A DNA stretch of 64,000 nucleotides from Collinsella aerofaciens (lineage in GTDB: Bacteria; Actinomycetota; Coriobacteriia; Coriobacteriales; Coriobacteriaceae): positions 1 to 64,000 of the forward strand of contig RQCP01000011.1 of the NCBI GenBank assembly GCA_008668235.1, in the 5' to 3' direction. Shown piece by piece: positions 43,924 through 53,219 of the stretch. The notes under the pieces are model-generated. The model was not told the DNA's origin, did no database searches, and worked only from the letters and a program-made list of their open reading frames with translations. Each line of letters starts with the position of its first letter. Within the stretch, counting starts at the first letter, position 1. Both the position numbers and the translations under genes were made by a program.

Positions 43924-46263
43924 ATGGCTCAAGATAAGTTCGACGTGGGCGGCATGACATGCGCCGCTTGCCAGGCGCATGTGGATCGCGCCGTGAGCAA
44001 ACTCGACGGCGTCCAAAGCGTCGCGGTCAATCTGCTCGCCGGTTCCATGATGGTGGACTATGACCCCGTGCAGGTCACCCCCGACGATATCTGCACCGCC
44101 GTCGACCGCGCGGGCTACTCGGCCTCGCCCATCAGCACGGGCGCCGACGCTGTCCAAAGCGGAAGTGCGCAAGCCAGGTCCGGCGCCGCCCATATGGAGT
44201 CGCCGACCAAAAAGTTGGAGGCCGCCGCCTCTGCCATGCGCACCCGCCTCATCGTCTCAATCGTATTCCTCATCCCGCTGTTCTACATAGGCATGGGGCA
44301 CATGCTCGGCTGGCCGCTGCCCGGCATCTTCACCGACCACACCCACAGCATGACGCTCGCGCTCACCGAGCTCGTCCTGCTCATCCCCATCGTCTATGTC
44401 AACGACGCGTACTTTATCAACGGGTTTAAATCGCTCGCGCACGGCGCGCCCACCATGGACGCCCTTATTGCCGTGGGCGCCACCGCGTCCATTGCCTGGT
44501 CGCTCTACGCCATGTTTATCATGGCCGACCAGCTGGCCGCGGGCCAGGTCCACGAGGCCATGATGACGGGCATGGACAATCTGTATTATGAGAGCGCCGG
44601 CACCATCCTGTCGCTCGTCACCGTGGGCAAATACCTCGAGACGCGCAGCAAGTCCAAGACCGGCGGCGCTATCGAGGCGCTCATCGACTTGGCACCCAAG
44701 ACCGCGACCGTCGTTGCCGACGACGGCACCGAAACCACCGTCGACGTCGACAGCATCCTTCCCGGCCAGGTACTGCGTGTGCGCCCCGGCGAGTCCATCC
44801 CTGTCGACGGCGTCGTACTCGAGGGCGCTTCGGCCGTGGACGAAAGTGCGCTGACCGGCGAATCCATCCCCGTGGAGAAGACCGCCGGCGACACCGTCAA
44901 CGCCGCCACCGTCAACCGCACCGGATCGTTTACCTTCCGCGCTACGCGTGTGGGCGCCGACACGTCGCTTGCCAAGATTATCCAGCTCGTCGAGGACGCC
45001 AACGCCACCAAGGCGCCTATCGCCCGCATGGCCGACAAAGTCGCCGGCGTGTTCGTGCCCGTGGTGTTCGTGATCTCGGCTGTGACCTTTGCGGCGTGGA
45101 TGGCACTGACCGGCAGCATAAACGAGGCGCTCACCTCCGCCGTGGCCGTGCTGGTGATCAGCTGTCCGTGCGCATTGGGTCTGGCCACGCCCGTCGCCAT
45201 TATGGTCGGCACCGGCAAGGGCGCCGAGATGGGCATTCTGTTCAAGAGCGCCGAGGCGCTGGAGAATCTGCGCAGCGTGGGCACCGTGGTGCTCGATAAG
45301 ACGGGAACGGTCACTCGCGGCAAGCCTGCCGTGACCGATATCGTGGTAGCCACGCGTGCCGACGGATCGCCCGCCATGAGCGAAAAGCCGCTGCTCAAGC
45401 TGGCCGCTGCGCTGGAGCGCTCAAGCGAGCACCCGCTGGCCGAGGCGATTATGGCCGAGTGCGAGGCGCGCGGAATCGTCGCACGCATGGTCGAGGACTT
45501 TGCCGCCGTGCCCGGGCGAGGCGTTACGGCACGCGAGGGGCAAAACGCCATTGCCGCCGGCAACGTGCGTCTGATGGACGAGCTGGGCGTGAAGGTTCCC
45601 GCCGGCCTTGCCGAACAGTTCGCGGCCGAGGGCAAGACGCCGCTGTTCTTTGCCAAGAACAGCGAGCTTGTCGGTACCATCGCCGTGGCGGACGAGGTCA
45701 AGGAGACGAGCGCCGGGGCCATCGCCGCACTGCGCTCGCTTGGCGTCGACGTGCGCATGCTCACCGGCGACAACCGCGTGACGGCCGAGGCCATCGCCCG
45801 CCGCGTGGGGCTGAGCAGCGAACAGGTCATCGCCGACGTCCTCCCTGCCGACAAGGAGCGCCACGTCCGCGAGCTGCAGGATGTGGGCGGCAAGGTCGCC
45901 ATGGTAGGCGACGGCATCAACGACTCCCCCGCCCTGGCGCGCGCCGACGTGGGCCTTGCTATCGGCACCGGCGCCGACATCGCCAAGGAGGGCGCCGACG
46001 TGGTTCTCATGCGCAGCGACCTCATGGACGTCGCCCGCGCCATCGAGCTTTCGCGCGCCACGATCCGCAACATCAAGCAGGACCTGTTCTGGGCACTGTT
46101 CTACAACGGCATCGGCATTCCGCTGGCGGCGGGCGTGTTCTTCCCGCTCACCGGATGGCAGCTCTCGCCGATGTTTGGCGCCGCGGCCATGAGCCTGTCG
46201 AGTGTCTGCGTCGTAAGCAATGCGCTGCGCTTAAAATCCTTTAAGCCAAAAGTGGCAAAATAA
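43924..46263 (+). CDS. copA: Copper-translocating P-type ATPase
   Basis: A 779-residue P1B-type ATPase that exports Cu(I). One N-terminal metal-binding domain holds GGMTCAACQ (Cys13, Cys16). The membrane metal site is SCPCALGLATP. The phosphorylation site is DKTGTVTRGKP, the actuator TGES, the nucleotide site SSEHPLAEAI, and the hinge MVGDGINDSPAL; all are intact. Eight membrane segments are expected. ATG 43924 follows AAAGGAG. It opens a copA-copZ-csoR operon behind a CsoR-type operator, so copper should induce it. A long imperfect hairpin separates it from copZ. Confidence 0.96.
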   Translation: MAQDKFDVGGMTCAACQAHVDRAVSKLDGVQSVAVNLLAGSMMVDYDPVQVTPDDICTAVDRAGYSASPISTGADAVQSGSAQARSGAAHMESPTKKLEAAASAMRTRLIVSIVFLIPLFYIGMGHMLGWPLPGIFTDHTHSMTLALTELVLLIPIVYVNDAYFINGFKSLAHGAPTMDALIAVGATASIAWSLYAMFIMADQLAAGQVHEAMMTGMDNLYYESAGTILSLVTVGKYLETRSKSKTGGAIEALIDLAPKTATVVADDGTETTVDVDSILPGQVLRVRPGESIPVDGVVLEGASAVDESALTGESIPVEKTAGDTVNAATVNRTGSFTFRATRVGADTSLAKIIQLVEDANATKAPIARMADKVAGVFVPVVFVISAVTFAAWMALTGSINEALTSAVAVLVISCPCALGLATPVAIMVGTGKGAEMGILFKSAEALENLRSVGTVVLDKTGTVTRGKPAVTDIVVATRADGSPAMSEKPLLKLAAALERSSEHPLAEAIMAECEARGIVARMVEDFAAVPGRGVTAREGQNAIAAGNVRLMDELGVKVPAGLAEQFAAEGKTPLFFAKNSELVGTIAVADEVKETSAGAIAALRSLGVDVRMLTGDNRVTAEAIARRVGLSSEQVIADVLPADKERHVRELQDVGGKVAMVGDGINDSPALARADVGLAIGTGADIAKEGADVVLMRSDLMDVARAIELSRATIRNIKQDLFWALFYNGIGIPLAAGVFFPLTGWQLSPMFGAAAMSLSSVCVVSNALRLKSFKPKVAK

Positions 46264-46292
46264 GCTCACCATTAAGTCCATTTAGAACGGGT

Positions 46293-46385
46293 TTTCCAGG
46301 TGCCCGAGATTGACCTGAAAGAGGAGCGACGCGTACTTTGGTACGCGAGCGACGGCTTGAAGGTCAAGGTCGGGTGCCTGGGAAA
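46293..46385. repeat. Long imperfect hairpin between copA and copZ
   Basis: TTTCCAGGTGCCCGA and TCGGGTGCCTGGGAAA pair with two mismatches, TTGACCT and AGGTCAA extend the stem, and GCGTAC/GTACGC forms an inner stem. The copZ RBS begins just after. It could protect or separate transcript parts. Confidence 0.6.
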
Positions 46386-46410
46386 GCCGACACAACAGGG
46401 AGGAATACCC

Positions 46411-46632
46411 ATGCGATACACAATCAAGACTTCCGGCCTCATGTGCGGCCACTGCGACGCTACTGTCGAGACGGCACTGCTCAACGTTGCCGGCGTGACC
46501 GACGCCGACGCCGATCACGAGACCCAGACCGTCCAGGTTGAGTGCGCCGACACCGTAACCGCCGAGCAACTCGCCGCCGCTGTCGAGGCCGCGGGCGAGA
46601 AATTCCACGCCCTGTCTGTGACCGCCGCATAG
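46411..46632 (+). CDS. copZ: Copper chaperone, heavy-metal-associated domain
   Basis: A 73-residue single HMA domain. The Cu(I) site is GLMCGHCDA, the usual M-x-C-x-x-C with Gly-His between the cysteines. It would hand Cu(I) to CopA and perhaps to CsoR. RBS GGGAGG precedes ATG 46411. A palindrome and csoR follow. An upstream in-frame ATG at 46300 would run through the hairpin and is rejected. Confidence 0.92.
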   Translation: MRYTIKTSGLMCGHCDATVETALLNVAGVTDADADHETQTVQVECADTVTAEQLAAAVEAAGEKFHALSVTAA

Positions 46633-46658
46633 CAGTCGCTGCCTACTGAATCCTCAGA

Positions 46659-46725
46659 AGTTGCGGTGAAATACGGACTGTTGTGCCGCCCTAGGCCTTT
46701 AAACGGTCCGTATTTCACCGCAACT
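46659..46725. repeat. Palindrome, GTTGCGGTGAAAT family, copy 2
   Basis: AGTTGCGGTGAAAT then ACGGACTGTT opens, ACGGTCCGT then ATTTCACCGCAACT closes. It sits inside the copper operon between copZ and csoR. The inner part (ACGGACTG) differs from copy 1 (AGGGACTG). Confidence 0.88.
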
Positions 46726-46767
46726 GACGGGGACATCCGGAAGATCGACCAGAAACGAGGACCCGCC

Positions 46768-47040
46768 ATGATGGCAGACCACAAATCGGTGACCCGCATG
46801 CTCAAAACGGCACGCGGCCAGATCGACGGCATCTTGCGGATGGTCGATGAGGACCGCTATTGCGTCGACATCTCCACGCAGCTCATGGCAACACAGGCGC
46901 TCCTCGCGCGCATTAACGCCGACGTGCTCAAGGCGCATATCGAGGGCTGCGTGACTTCGGCAATCGAATCGGGCGACGAAGACCTCAAAGCCGCCAAACT
47001 CGCCGAAATCGAACGCGTCGTCGACAAACTCTCCAAGTAA
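46768..47040 (+). CDS. csoR: Copper-sensing repressor
   Basis: A 90-residue all-helical DUF156 repressor. The Cu(I) ligands Cys32 (DRYCVDIS), His57 and Cys61 (HIEGCVTSAI) are all present, which marks it as CsoR rather than the nickel or sulfide sensors of the family. Without copper it should hold the operator at 43849-43872. Start ATG 46768 is directly followed by a second ATG (MMADHK); GAGGA lies seven bases ahead. As last gene of the operon it closes a negative feedback loop. Confidence 0.93.
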   Translation: MMADHKSVTRMLKTARGQIDGILRMVDEDRYCVDISTQLMATQALLARINADVLKAHIEGCVTSAIESGDEDLKAAKLAEIERVVDKLSK

Positions 47041-47050
47041 TTGGGGCATT

Positions 47051-47097
47051 GGGGACAGGTACGTTTGCACCACATTGGTGCAGATTAACCTGTCCCC
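47051..47097. repeat. Palindrome, GGGGACAGGT/TTGCACCA family, copy 2
   Basis: GGGGACAGGT...ACCTGTCCCC forms the outer stem and TTTGCACCA/TTGGTGCA the inner stem. The copy at 36172-36236 has the same inner sequence. It lies just after csoR. Confidence 0.8.
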
Positions 47098-47152
47098 CTT
47101 GCTCTAAATCGGGTATAAAGGCGTGCGGCATATCGAATGAAAGGCAATTTGC

Positions 47153-47626
47153 ATGAATGACTTTATGAAGGGCCGCAATGGCGCTGACGAACTCACCATC
47201 GTGATGGGCTTCGCAGGCATTATCATCGCCATGATCGGATCGATAGCCCGCATCCAGTGGCTCAGCTGGATTGCCATCGCCGTAATCGTGATTGGCGTGC
47301 TGCGCGGCCTGTCCAAAAATATCGACGCACGTCACAAGGAGAACGAGGCCTTTGTCGCCGCGACTGCAAACGTACCCGGCTTGGGCAAGTTTGTAGCTAG
47401 CTTGGGCGGCGGAGCTGCAGCGGCCAACGCCTCGCGCGCAGCCGGTACTAGCAAGGAAGACTTTGAACGTGCCAAGCGCACAGCCAAGAAGATGTGGAAG
47501 GGCCGCAAGACCACGGCCTATCTCAAGTGCCCCAACTGCGGCCAGATGCTCTCCGTTCCCAAGGGCAAAGGCAAGATCCGCGTCACCTGCCCCAAGTGCC
47601 ATGCCAAGATGGAGACGCGCTCATAG
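47153..47626 (+). CDS. Membrane protein with C-terminal zinc ribbon
   Basis: A 157-residue protein of unknown function. Two adjacent hydrophobic segments (about 14-32 and 36-52) form a hairpin; then comes a charged stretch, and at the end a zinc ribbon: LKCPNCGQMLSVPKGKGKIRVTCPKCHAKM (two Cys-x-x-Cys pairs). The pattern, membrane anchor plus cytosolic zinc ribbon, is common in actinobacterial and firmicute proteins with no assigned task. The GTSKEDFERAKRTAKKMWKG region is amphipathic and basic. It is followed by a strong terminator and appears monocistronic. Confidence 0.78.
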   Translation: MNDFMKGRNGADELTIVMGFAGIIIAMIGSIARIQWLSWIAIAVIVIGVLRGLSKNIDARHKENEAFVAATANVPGLGKFVASLGGGAAAANASRAAGTSKEDFERAKRTAKKMWKGRKTTAYLKCPNCGQMLSVPKGKGKIRVTCPKCHAKMETRS

Positions 47627-47648
47627 CCGCCATACCATGGGACAAATA

Positions 47649-47684
47649 AAAGCCGAGGCCTCGTGTTGAGACCTCGGCTTTTTC
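47649..47684. terminator. Bidirectional terminator
   Basis: AAGCCGAGGCCTC and GAGACCTCGGCTT pair with one mismatch and are flanked by AAAATAAA-type and TTTTT runs, so it can serve both the zinc-ribbon gene and the convergent amidohydrolase gene. Confidence 0.88.
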
Positions 47685-47733
47685 TAATTATGACAAAAGG
47701 ATTGCCCCCTTGTCGCATCGCCATATCGCGCGC

Positions 47734-49104
47734 TTACGCCACGCCGTCGCGGGCAAGCTCCTCGGCCAACGCCTCGGCAGGCATGGCCATAATCGTGTCG
47801 AGCTCGGCGTCCACCTCGGGAATACGCTTCACCTTGAGTTTGCGCACCAGATCACCACGGCACATCACGTGCATCGGCTCACGCAGTGCGCACAGGTCAT
47901 CGAGCGGATTCTTGCGCGTCACCAGGATATCGGCGGCCTTGCCGCACTCGATCGTGCCAGTATCGCCGCCCAGTCCCAGCAGCTCGGCATTAACCTGCGT
48001 GGCTGTATGCAGTGCGAAGGCGTTGCTCACGCCGACATACTTGGCAAAAGAGGCGACCTCGCGCCACATGTCATACTGCGTCACGAACGGGCAGCTTGAG
48101 TCCGTGCCAAGGCCCACCTTAACGCCAGCTTCCAGTGCGGCACGGGCGCTCTCGATGATGCCCGAGCACACGATGTCGCCGTTCTTCTTTTGCGTATCGG
48201 TAGAATGGGTCTTTTCCGGATCGAGCAGTACAAACGGCAGTGCGGGGCTGATTGTGCAGGTCACGCTCGGCGCGCGTCCCTCGAGCTGTGTTCCCGCGGC
48301 GCCGCGGTACAGCTCCAGGATCTCGGGGGTCATCGGAGCGCCGTGCTCGATTGTGTCGACGCCGGCCTGAAGCGCGGCCTTCACACCTTCGGTGCTCTCG
48401 ACATGGGCCATGACCGGAAGGCCCATATCGTGCGCCGCCTTGCACGCCGCCGCGGCAACCTCCACCGGCATACGCAGCACGCCCGGCTCGCCCACCTCGG
48501 TCGCATCGAACACACCGCCCGTTACGAACAGCTTAATGACGTCGGCACCGCGCGCATACAGGTCGCGCACCTGTTCGGCTGCCTCGGCGGGACTGTTTGC
48601 CACCTGGGCGAACAAGCCCGCACCATGGCCGCCCGGCACCGTGACGCCCGTTCCCGGCGCCACCAGGCGAGGACCTTGATACTTGCCGGCATCGATAGCA
48701 TCGCGCACGGCCAGATCGGCAAACAGCGGGTCGCCCGCGCCGCGCACCGTGGTCACGCCGCTTGCCAGCTGCTGCTGAGCGCTGTCCTTGAGGATATGGC
48801 GCACGATGGCGCGCCCCACGGGATTATCGAGCTTCTTCATCAGCGCGCCCGCATCGCCCGCCGAAACCGGTTTGCCCGAACCGCACAGATGCACATGCAT
48901 ATTGATGAGGCCCGGCATGAGATACGCCCCTGCCAGGTCGATGACCTCGGCACCTGCAGGTGCCTGCGCCACAGCACTCGGCCCCATCCACGTGATGACA
49001 CCGCGCTCAACAGTCACGGCCATATCGGGTTGCGGCTCCATATGCTCCGAACCATCCAGAATGGTCGCATTGATAAACAACGTAGAACGATCGGCAGACG
49101 CCAT
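47734..49104 (-). CDS. Amidohydrolase family protein (imidazolonepropionase-like)
   Basis: A 456-residue metal-dependent hydrolase. Metal ligands: MPGLINMHVHLCG (HxH), a Lys in VIKLFVTGGVFD, His in PVMAHVEST, His in IEHGAPMTP, Asp in GLGTDSSCPF. This is the binuclear pattern of Xaa-Pro dipeptidase-like amidohydrolases (Sgx9260 group), usually active on N-acyl or dipeptide substrates; the true substrate is unknown. ATG 49104 has GGAGG eight bases upstream. The gene is alone, with palindromes just upstream and a shared terminator downstream. Confidence 0.87.
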   Translation of the reverse strand: MASADRSTLFINATILDGSEHMEPQPDMAVTVERGVITWMGPSAVAQAPAGAEVIDLAGAYLMPGLINMHVHLCGSGKPVSAGDAGALMKKLDNPVGRAIVRHILKDSAQQQLASGVTTVRGAGDPLFADLAVRDAIDAGKYQGPRLVAPGTGVTVPGGHGAGLFAQVANSPAEAAEQVRDLYARGADVIKLFVTGGVFDATEVGEPGVLRMPVEVAAAACKAAHDMGLPVMAHVESTEGVKAALQAGVDTIEHGAPMTPEILELYRGAAGTQLEGRAPSVTCTISPALPFVLLDPEKTHSTDTQKKNGDIVCSGIIESARAALEAGVKVGLGTDSSCPFVTQYDMWREVASFAKYVGVSNAFALHTATQVNAELLGLGGDTGTIECGKAADILVTRKNPLDDLCALREPMHVMCRGDLVRKLKVKRIPEVDAELDTIMAMPAEALAEELARDGVA

Positions 49105-49252
49105 ATCGAGCTCCTCCCTCACGATTAACATGAACATTTGTCCATTATCACCTAATGCAGCGACCTAAAGTCGAACATATCGGTTAACGGAGGGAAGAGG
49201 GGATGTGGGGGACGGAATACGTTGCAGTCCCACCCCAGCGACACCAGGGAAA

Positions 49253-49311
49253 TGTCTCGATCTGTAACAGGTACAGGGTTATTGGGCCCCTTGCTGTTAC
49301 AGATCAAGACA
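49253..49311. repeat. GTCTC-GTTAC palindrome, doublet B, unit 1
   Basis: TGTCTCGATCTGTAACAGGT opens and TGTTACAGATCAAGACA closes the unit of 59 bases. A 22-base linker leads to unit 2. Confidence 0.9.
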
Positions 49312-49333
49312 TTCGGTCGACGTTTCACCGGCT

Positions 49334-49392
49334 TGTCTCGATCTGTAACAATTACGAGCTCAAACAACCTCTAAACGTTACAGATTGAGACA
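49334..49392. repeat. GTCTC-GTTAC palindrome, doublet B, unit 2
   Basis: TGTCTCGATCTGTAACAATT opens and CGTTACAGATTGAGACA closes the unit, 81 bases after unit 1. It ends seven bases from the stop of the nuclease-like gene. Confidence 0.9.
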
Positions 49393-49399
49393 AAACCTC

Positions 49400-50476
49400 T
49401 CAGCGCCCATACCACTGACGTCTCCACTCCTCAGCCAATTCAGCCTGCCGAGGAATACCCGCCAGCCTCATTTTCTCGACCAGCTTCCCCGGGTCTTTGA
49501 GTTCGTTAAACGTAAACCGAAGCACCTTATGCCCGAGCATTGTCGGATGGGACTCCCGTTGACGTTCTGCCACGAATGGGTCGACCGACTCCCGGCCCTC
49601 GCCGTTCTGCAAGGTGTATTTCCCCTTTCCGTCGAGCTCGCCGATGACACACGTCCCGTCCTCGAGCCGCCAAAAATAGTCGACGCGAAACACCTGGCTC
49701 GGATCGAGCGGGTCGCGAAACTCCACCTGCAGCTCCGGAACCGGAAAACCGTACGCAATAAAGAACGCTCGGAACCGAGACTCGCCGCCGTTTTCGGACA
49801 GCCCGTCCGCATACGACGCAATCACCTGTGCCCTGCGATACCCTCGCCTGCCCTCGCAATCGGCGCGGAGGCGCTCGCACAAATCCCCACGTGATACGCC
49901 TTTCGCCCGCAGTGCAGAATCGGCAATCGCCAACCCGTAGGAAAACGGCGCACGCAGCAGACAATCCTCCACCGTGCGCCAAAACGGCGTCACTCGCACG
50001 CCGTCGACGCGCTCAAGCGCACCCGCCATCTGTGGACGCAACAACCTGCACCCGCTGCTCAACGTCACCGAACAGCAAGTCTTAACAAGGAAACGCGGCC
50101 CGAGCAGATCATTCGGCACCTCCAGACCCCATATCAGCGCAGCGTCATATCCCCAAAACGCCCAATCGGGATGAAATTCCGCAAGCCCTTTGATAGTCCT
50201 CAGCGCTCGCTCTGCCGGCGTCAGCGAATCCCAATCATGCTGAAAACAGAACAGGTACGGCTCGGGCTCCGCGATATCGTCGGTTCCAACATGGCGTCGC
50301 AGCCACATGAGCTCGGTATTGTCATGCGTTACGAGCAGCGCACCTTGTTCAGCCGCCTCCGTGAGCCTGGCAAGCATCCTATTCCGCGCCAAGGTGTTAC
50401 GTGTCGCTTGCTTATGTTTAAGAACGGTATTAGACACTTTCATCACCACCACGTCAGACAAATGGACTATCGTCAC
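49400..50476 (-). CDS. Unknown protein with nuclease-like (DUF559-type) C-terminus
   Basis: A 358-residue protein. The last 100 residues look like a PD-(D/E)XK fold of the DUF559/Vsr kind: VFRVDYFWRLEDGTCVIGELDGKGKY gives the acidic D, then E-x-D-x-K, followed by RQRESHPTMLGHKVLRFTFNEL, where such proteins end in a helix-strand pair. The N-terminal 200 residues recall AbiEi-like proteins (HDWDSLTPAERALRTI, WGYDAALIWGLEVP) but the match is loose. I chose GTG 50476, five bases after GGAGG; ATG 50443 is an alternative. Doublets of the same palindrome lie 7 bases after the stop and 19 bases before the start. Confidence 0.65.
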   Translation of the reverse strand: MTIVHLSDVVVMKVSNTVLKHKQATRNTLARNRMLARLTEAAEQGALLVTHDNTELMWLRRHVGTDDIAEPEPYLFCFQHDWDSLTPAERALRTIKGLAEFHPDWAFWGYDAALIWGLEVPNDLLGPRFLVKTCCSVTLSSGCRLLRPQMAGALERVDGVRVTPFWRTVEDCLLRAPFSYGLAIADSALRAKGVSRGDLCERLRADCEGRRGYRRAQVIASYADGLSENGGESRFRAFFIAYGFPVPELQVEFRDPLDPSQVFRVDYFWRLEDGTCVIGELDGKGKYTLQNGEGRESVDPFVAERQRESHPTMLGHKVLRFTFNELKDPGKLVEKMRLAGIPRQAELAEEWRRQWYGR

Positions 50477-50495
50477 CGTTGCCTCCGCTGACAAA

Positions 50496-50553
50496 TGTCT
50501 TGGTCTGTAACAGGAAGACAGTCTTTGAGCCTCTAGTTGTTACAGAACAAGAT
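50496..50553. repeat. GTCTC-GTTAC palindrome, doublet C, unit 1 (degenerate)
   Basis: TGTCTTGGTCTGTAACAGGA opens and GTTGTTACAGAACAAGAT closes the unit, with several changes that keep the pairing. A 23-base linker follows. Confidence 0.82.
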
Positions 50554-50576
50554 CTTTCGGCAGCCGGCAACCTTCC

Positions 50577-50634
50577 GTCTCAATCTGTAACAGTTACGGG
50601 CCCAAACAGCCGCCAAACGTTACAGATCGAGACA
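50577..50634. repeat. GTCTC-GTTAC palindrome, doublet C, unit 2
   Basis: GTCTCAATCTGTAACAGTTA opens and CGTTACAGATCGAGAC closes the unit, 81 bases after unit 1. Confidence 0.9.
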
Positions 50635-50670
50635 AAGTCAGAGGCAGCAGGGCGGCACCAGTCACATCCC

Positions 50671-51378
50671 CTACTCCCACTCTTGCTCGTAGATGTTGAG
50701 CGACTTCACGTACCGCCCCTGGGCGCCCATGATGTCGCGGACCAGGCGTAAAAAGAAGCTGATGCACGAGGTGTCGAAACCGTCCTCTAGGTCCTCGGGA
50801 TGCACCGCGCCCGGCCCGTCAACCGCCGTGTCGCTCAGGCGCGCGATGTCATACAGATAGAGCTGTCCCGCCGTCAGCCATACATCGTCGACGCACGCGA
50901 GTCGCACCGCAATCGCGCCATCGTTCCAGTGCTCCTTTTGCACGATATGTGGGTCGTAGACGTCAAAGCAACGGTCGGTGCGCGTATCCTTCAGCACGAC
51001 CATGCCAGTCGCGGGATCCTTGTCCAAAATGCCAAAGCGCGAGAAATACTGCGTGTCACGCACCCGCTTAAGTCGCCCGAGCGAAGCTGGAGAAATTGAC
51101 GCTGGCGGCTCGTCCACATACAGTTCCAACAGCGTCTTGCCGTGGTAATAGGGGCGCTCAAACAGCAGCCAATCGGTAAACGCCATGTTGTAGGCCATGA
51201 TTTCGTTTTGAGAAGGTTCCTCGCAATAGCTGAGCCACGGATCGACGATAATCTCGAACTGCTCGCGCGCCGGCTCCAGGAATTGAAACTTCCGCAGCAT
51301 CCAAAAGTGAGCCATGTCGGCAATATCGTTGCCGACGGCTTCGGCCAGCTGTGCTCGGTCAAAAACTTGGTCAGTCAT
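50671..51378 (-). CDS. Protein of unknown function
   Basis: A soluble protein of 235 residues, acidic and rich in aromatic residues, with no signal peptide, membrane segment or recognised motif. The helical N-terminal half (HFWMLRKFQFLEPAREQFEIIVDPWLSYCEE, then NEIMAYNMAFTDWLLFERP) is followed by a beta-rich part (FGILDKDPATGMVVLKDTRTDRCFDVYDP). RBS GGAGGATGCC precedes ATG 51378, and codon use is like its neighbours, which supports a real gene. It is transcribed toward the nuclease-like gene with doublet C between. No function proposed. Confidence 0.72.
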   Translation of the reverse strand: MTDQVFDRAQLAEAVGNDIADMAHFWMLRKFQFLEPAREQFEIIVDPWLSYCEEPSQNEIMAYNMAFTDWLLFERPYYHGKTLLELYVDEPPASISPASLGRLKRVRDTQYFSRFGILDKDPATGMVVLKDTRTDRCFDVYDPHIVQKEHWNDGAIAVRLACVDDVWLTAGQLYLYDIARLSDTAVDGPGAVHPEDLEDGFDTSCISFFLRLVRDIMGAQGRYVKSLNIYEQEWE

Positions 51379-51732
51379 GGCATCCTCCTCAAACTGATGG
51401 ACCTCAATTTGAGCTTACGAGGAGGGCGAGCAACCGAGGCAAGCGCGGGCAAAATAGACCTCCGACTGCAAACCAGATGCTAACCAAACACTTGACGGGA
51501 CACTTGACCGAATGAGCGCACCGCAAAGAAACCGCAGGTAGACATAGACAGCAGACCCGCCATTTTGAGCCAGATGCCCGCAGCCACCACAGAAACAACA
51601 GGTGACCACAGCCCAAGAAGTCGACAAATGAACACCCGTACGTCGACAAACGAGCAAATCGCTCGCAAAGAGCGTCCCCAACGACTAGACAAAAAAATGA
51701 CTAGTCATTGGGGACGTTCTTAAATGACTACT
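51379..51732. other. Intergenic region, no gene
   Basis: These 354 bases between the unknown gene and the gltD stop carry one palindrome (51669-51720). Short frames here lack RBS and recognisable sequence. The first 290 bases show nothing I can interpret. Confidence 0.5.
51669..51720. repeat. Palindrome with AGCGTCCCCAACGACTAG arms after gltD
   Basis: AGAGCGTCCCCAACGACTAG and CTAGTCATTGGGGACGTTCT are inverted with two G-T-type differences around ACAAAAAAATGA. Only 12 bases from the gltD stop, the stem with its T-run on the minus strand may end the operon. Confidence 0.75.
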
Positions 51733-53214
<1,482 letters not shown>

Positions 53215-53219
53215 GGCAC

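Noticed and set aside
51415..51681. 88-codon minus-strand frame in the gap before gltD
   Set aside because: Rich in Cys and Ser, without RBS or recognisable motif, and codon use is unlike the real genes.
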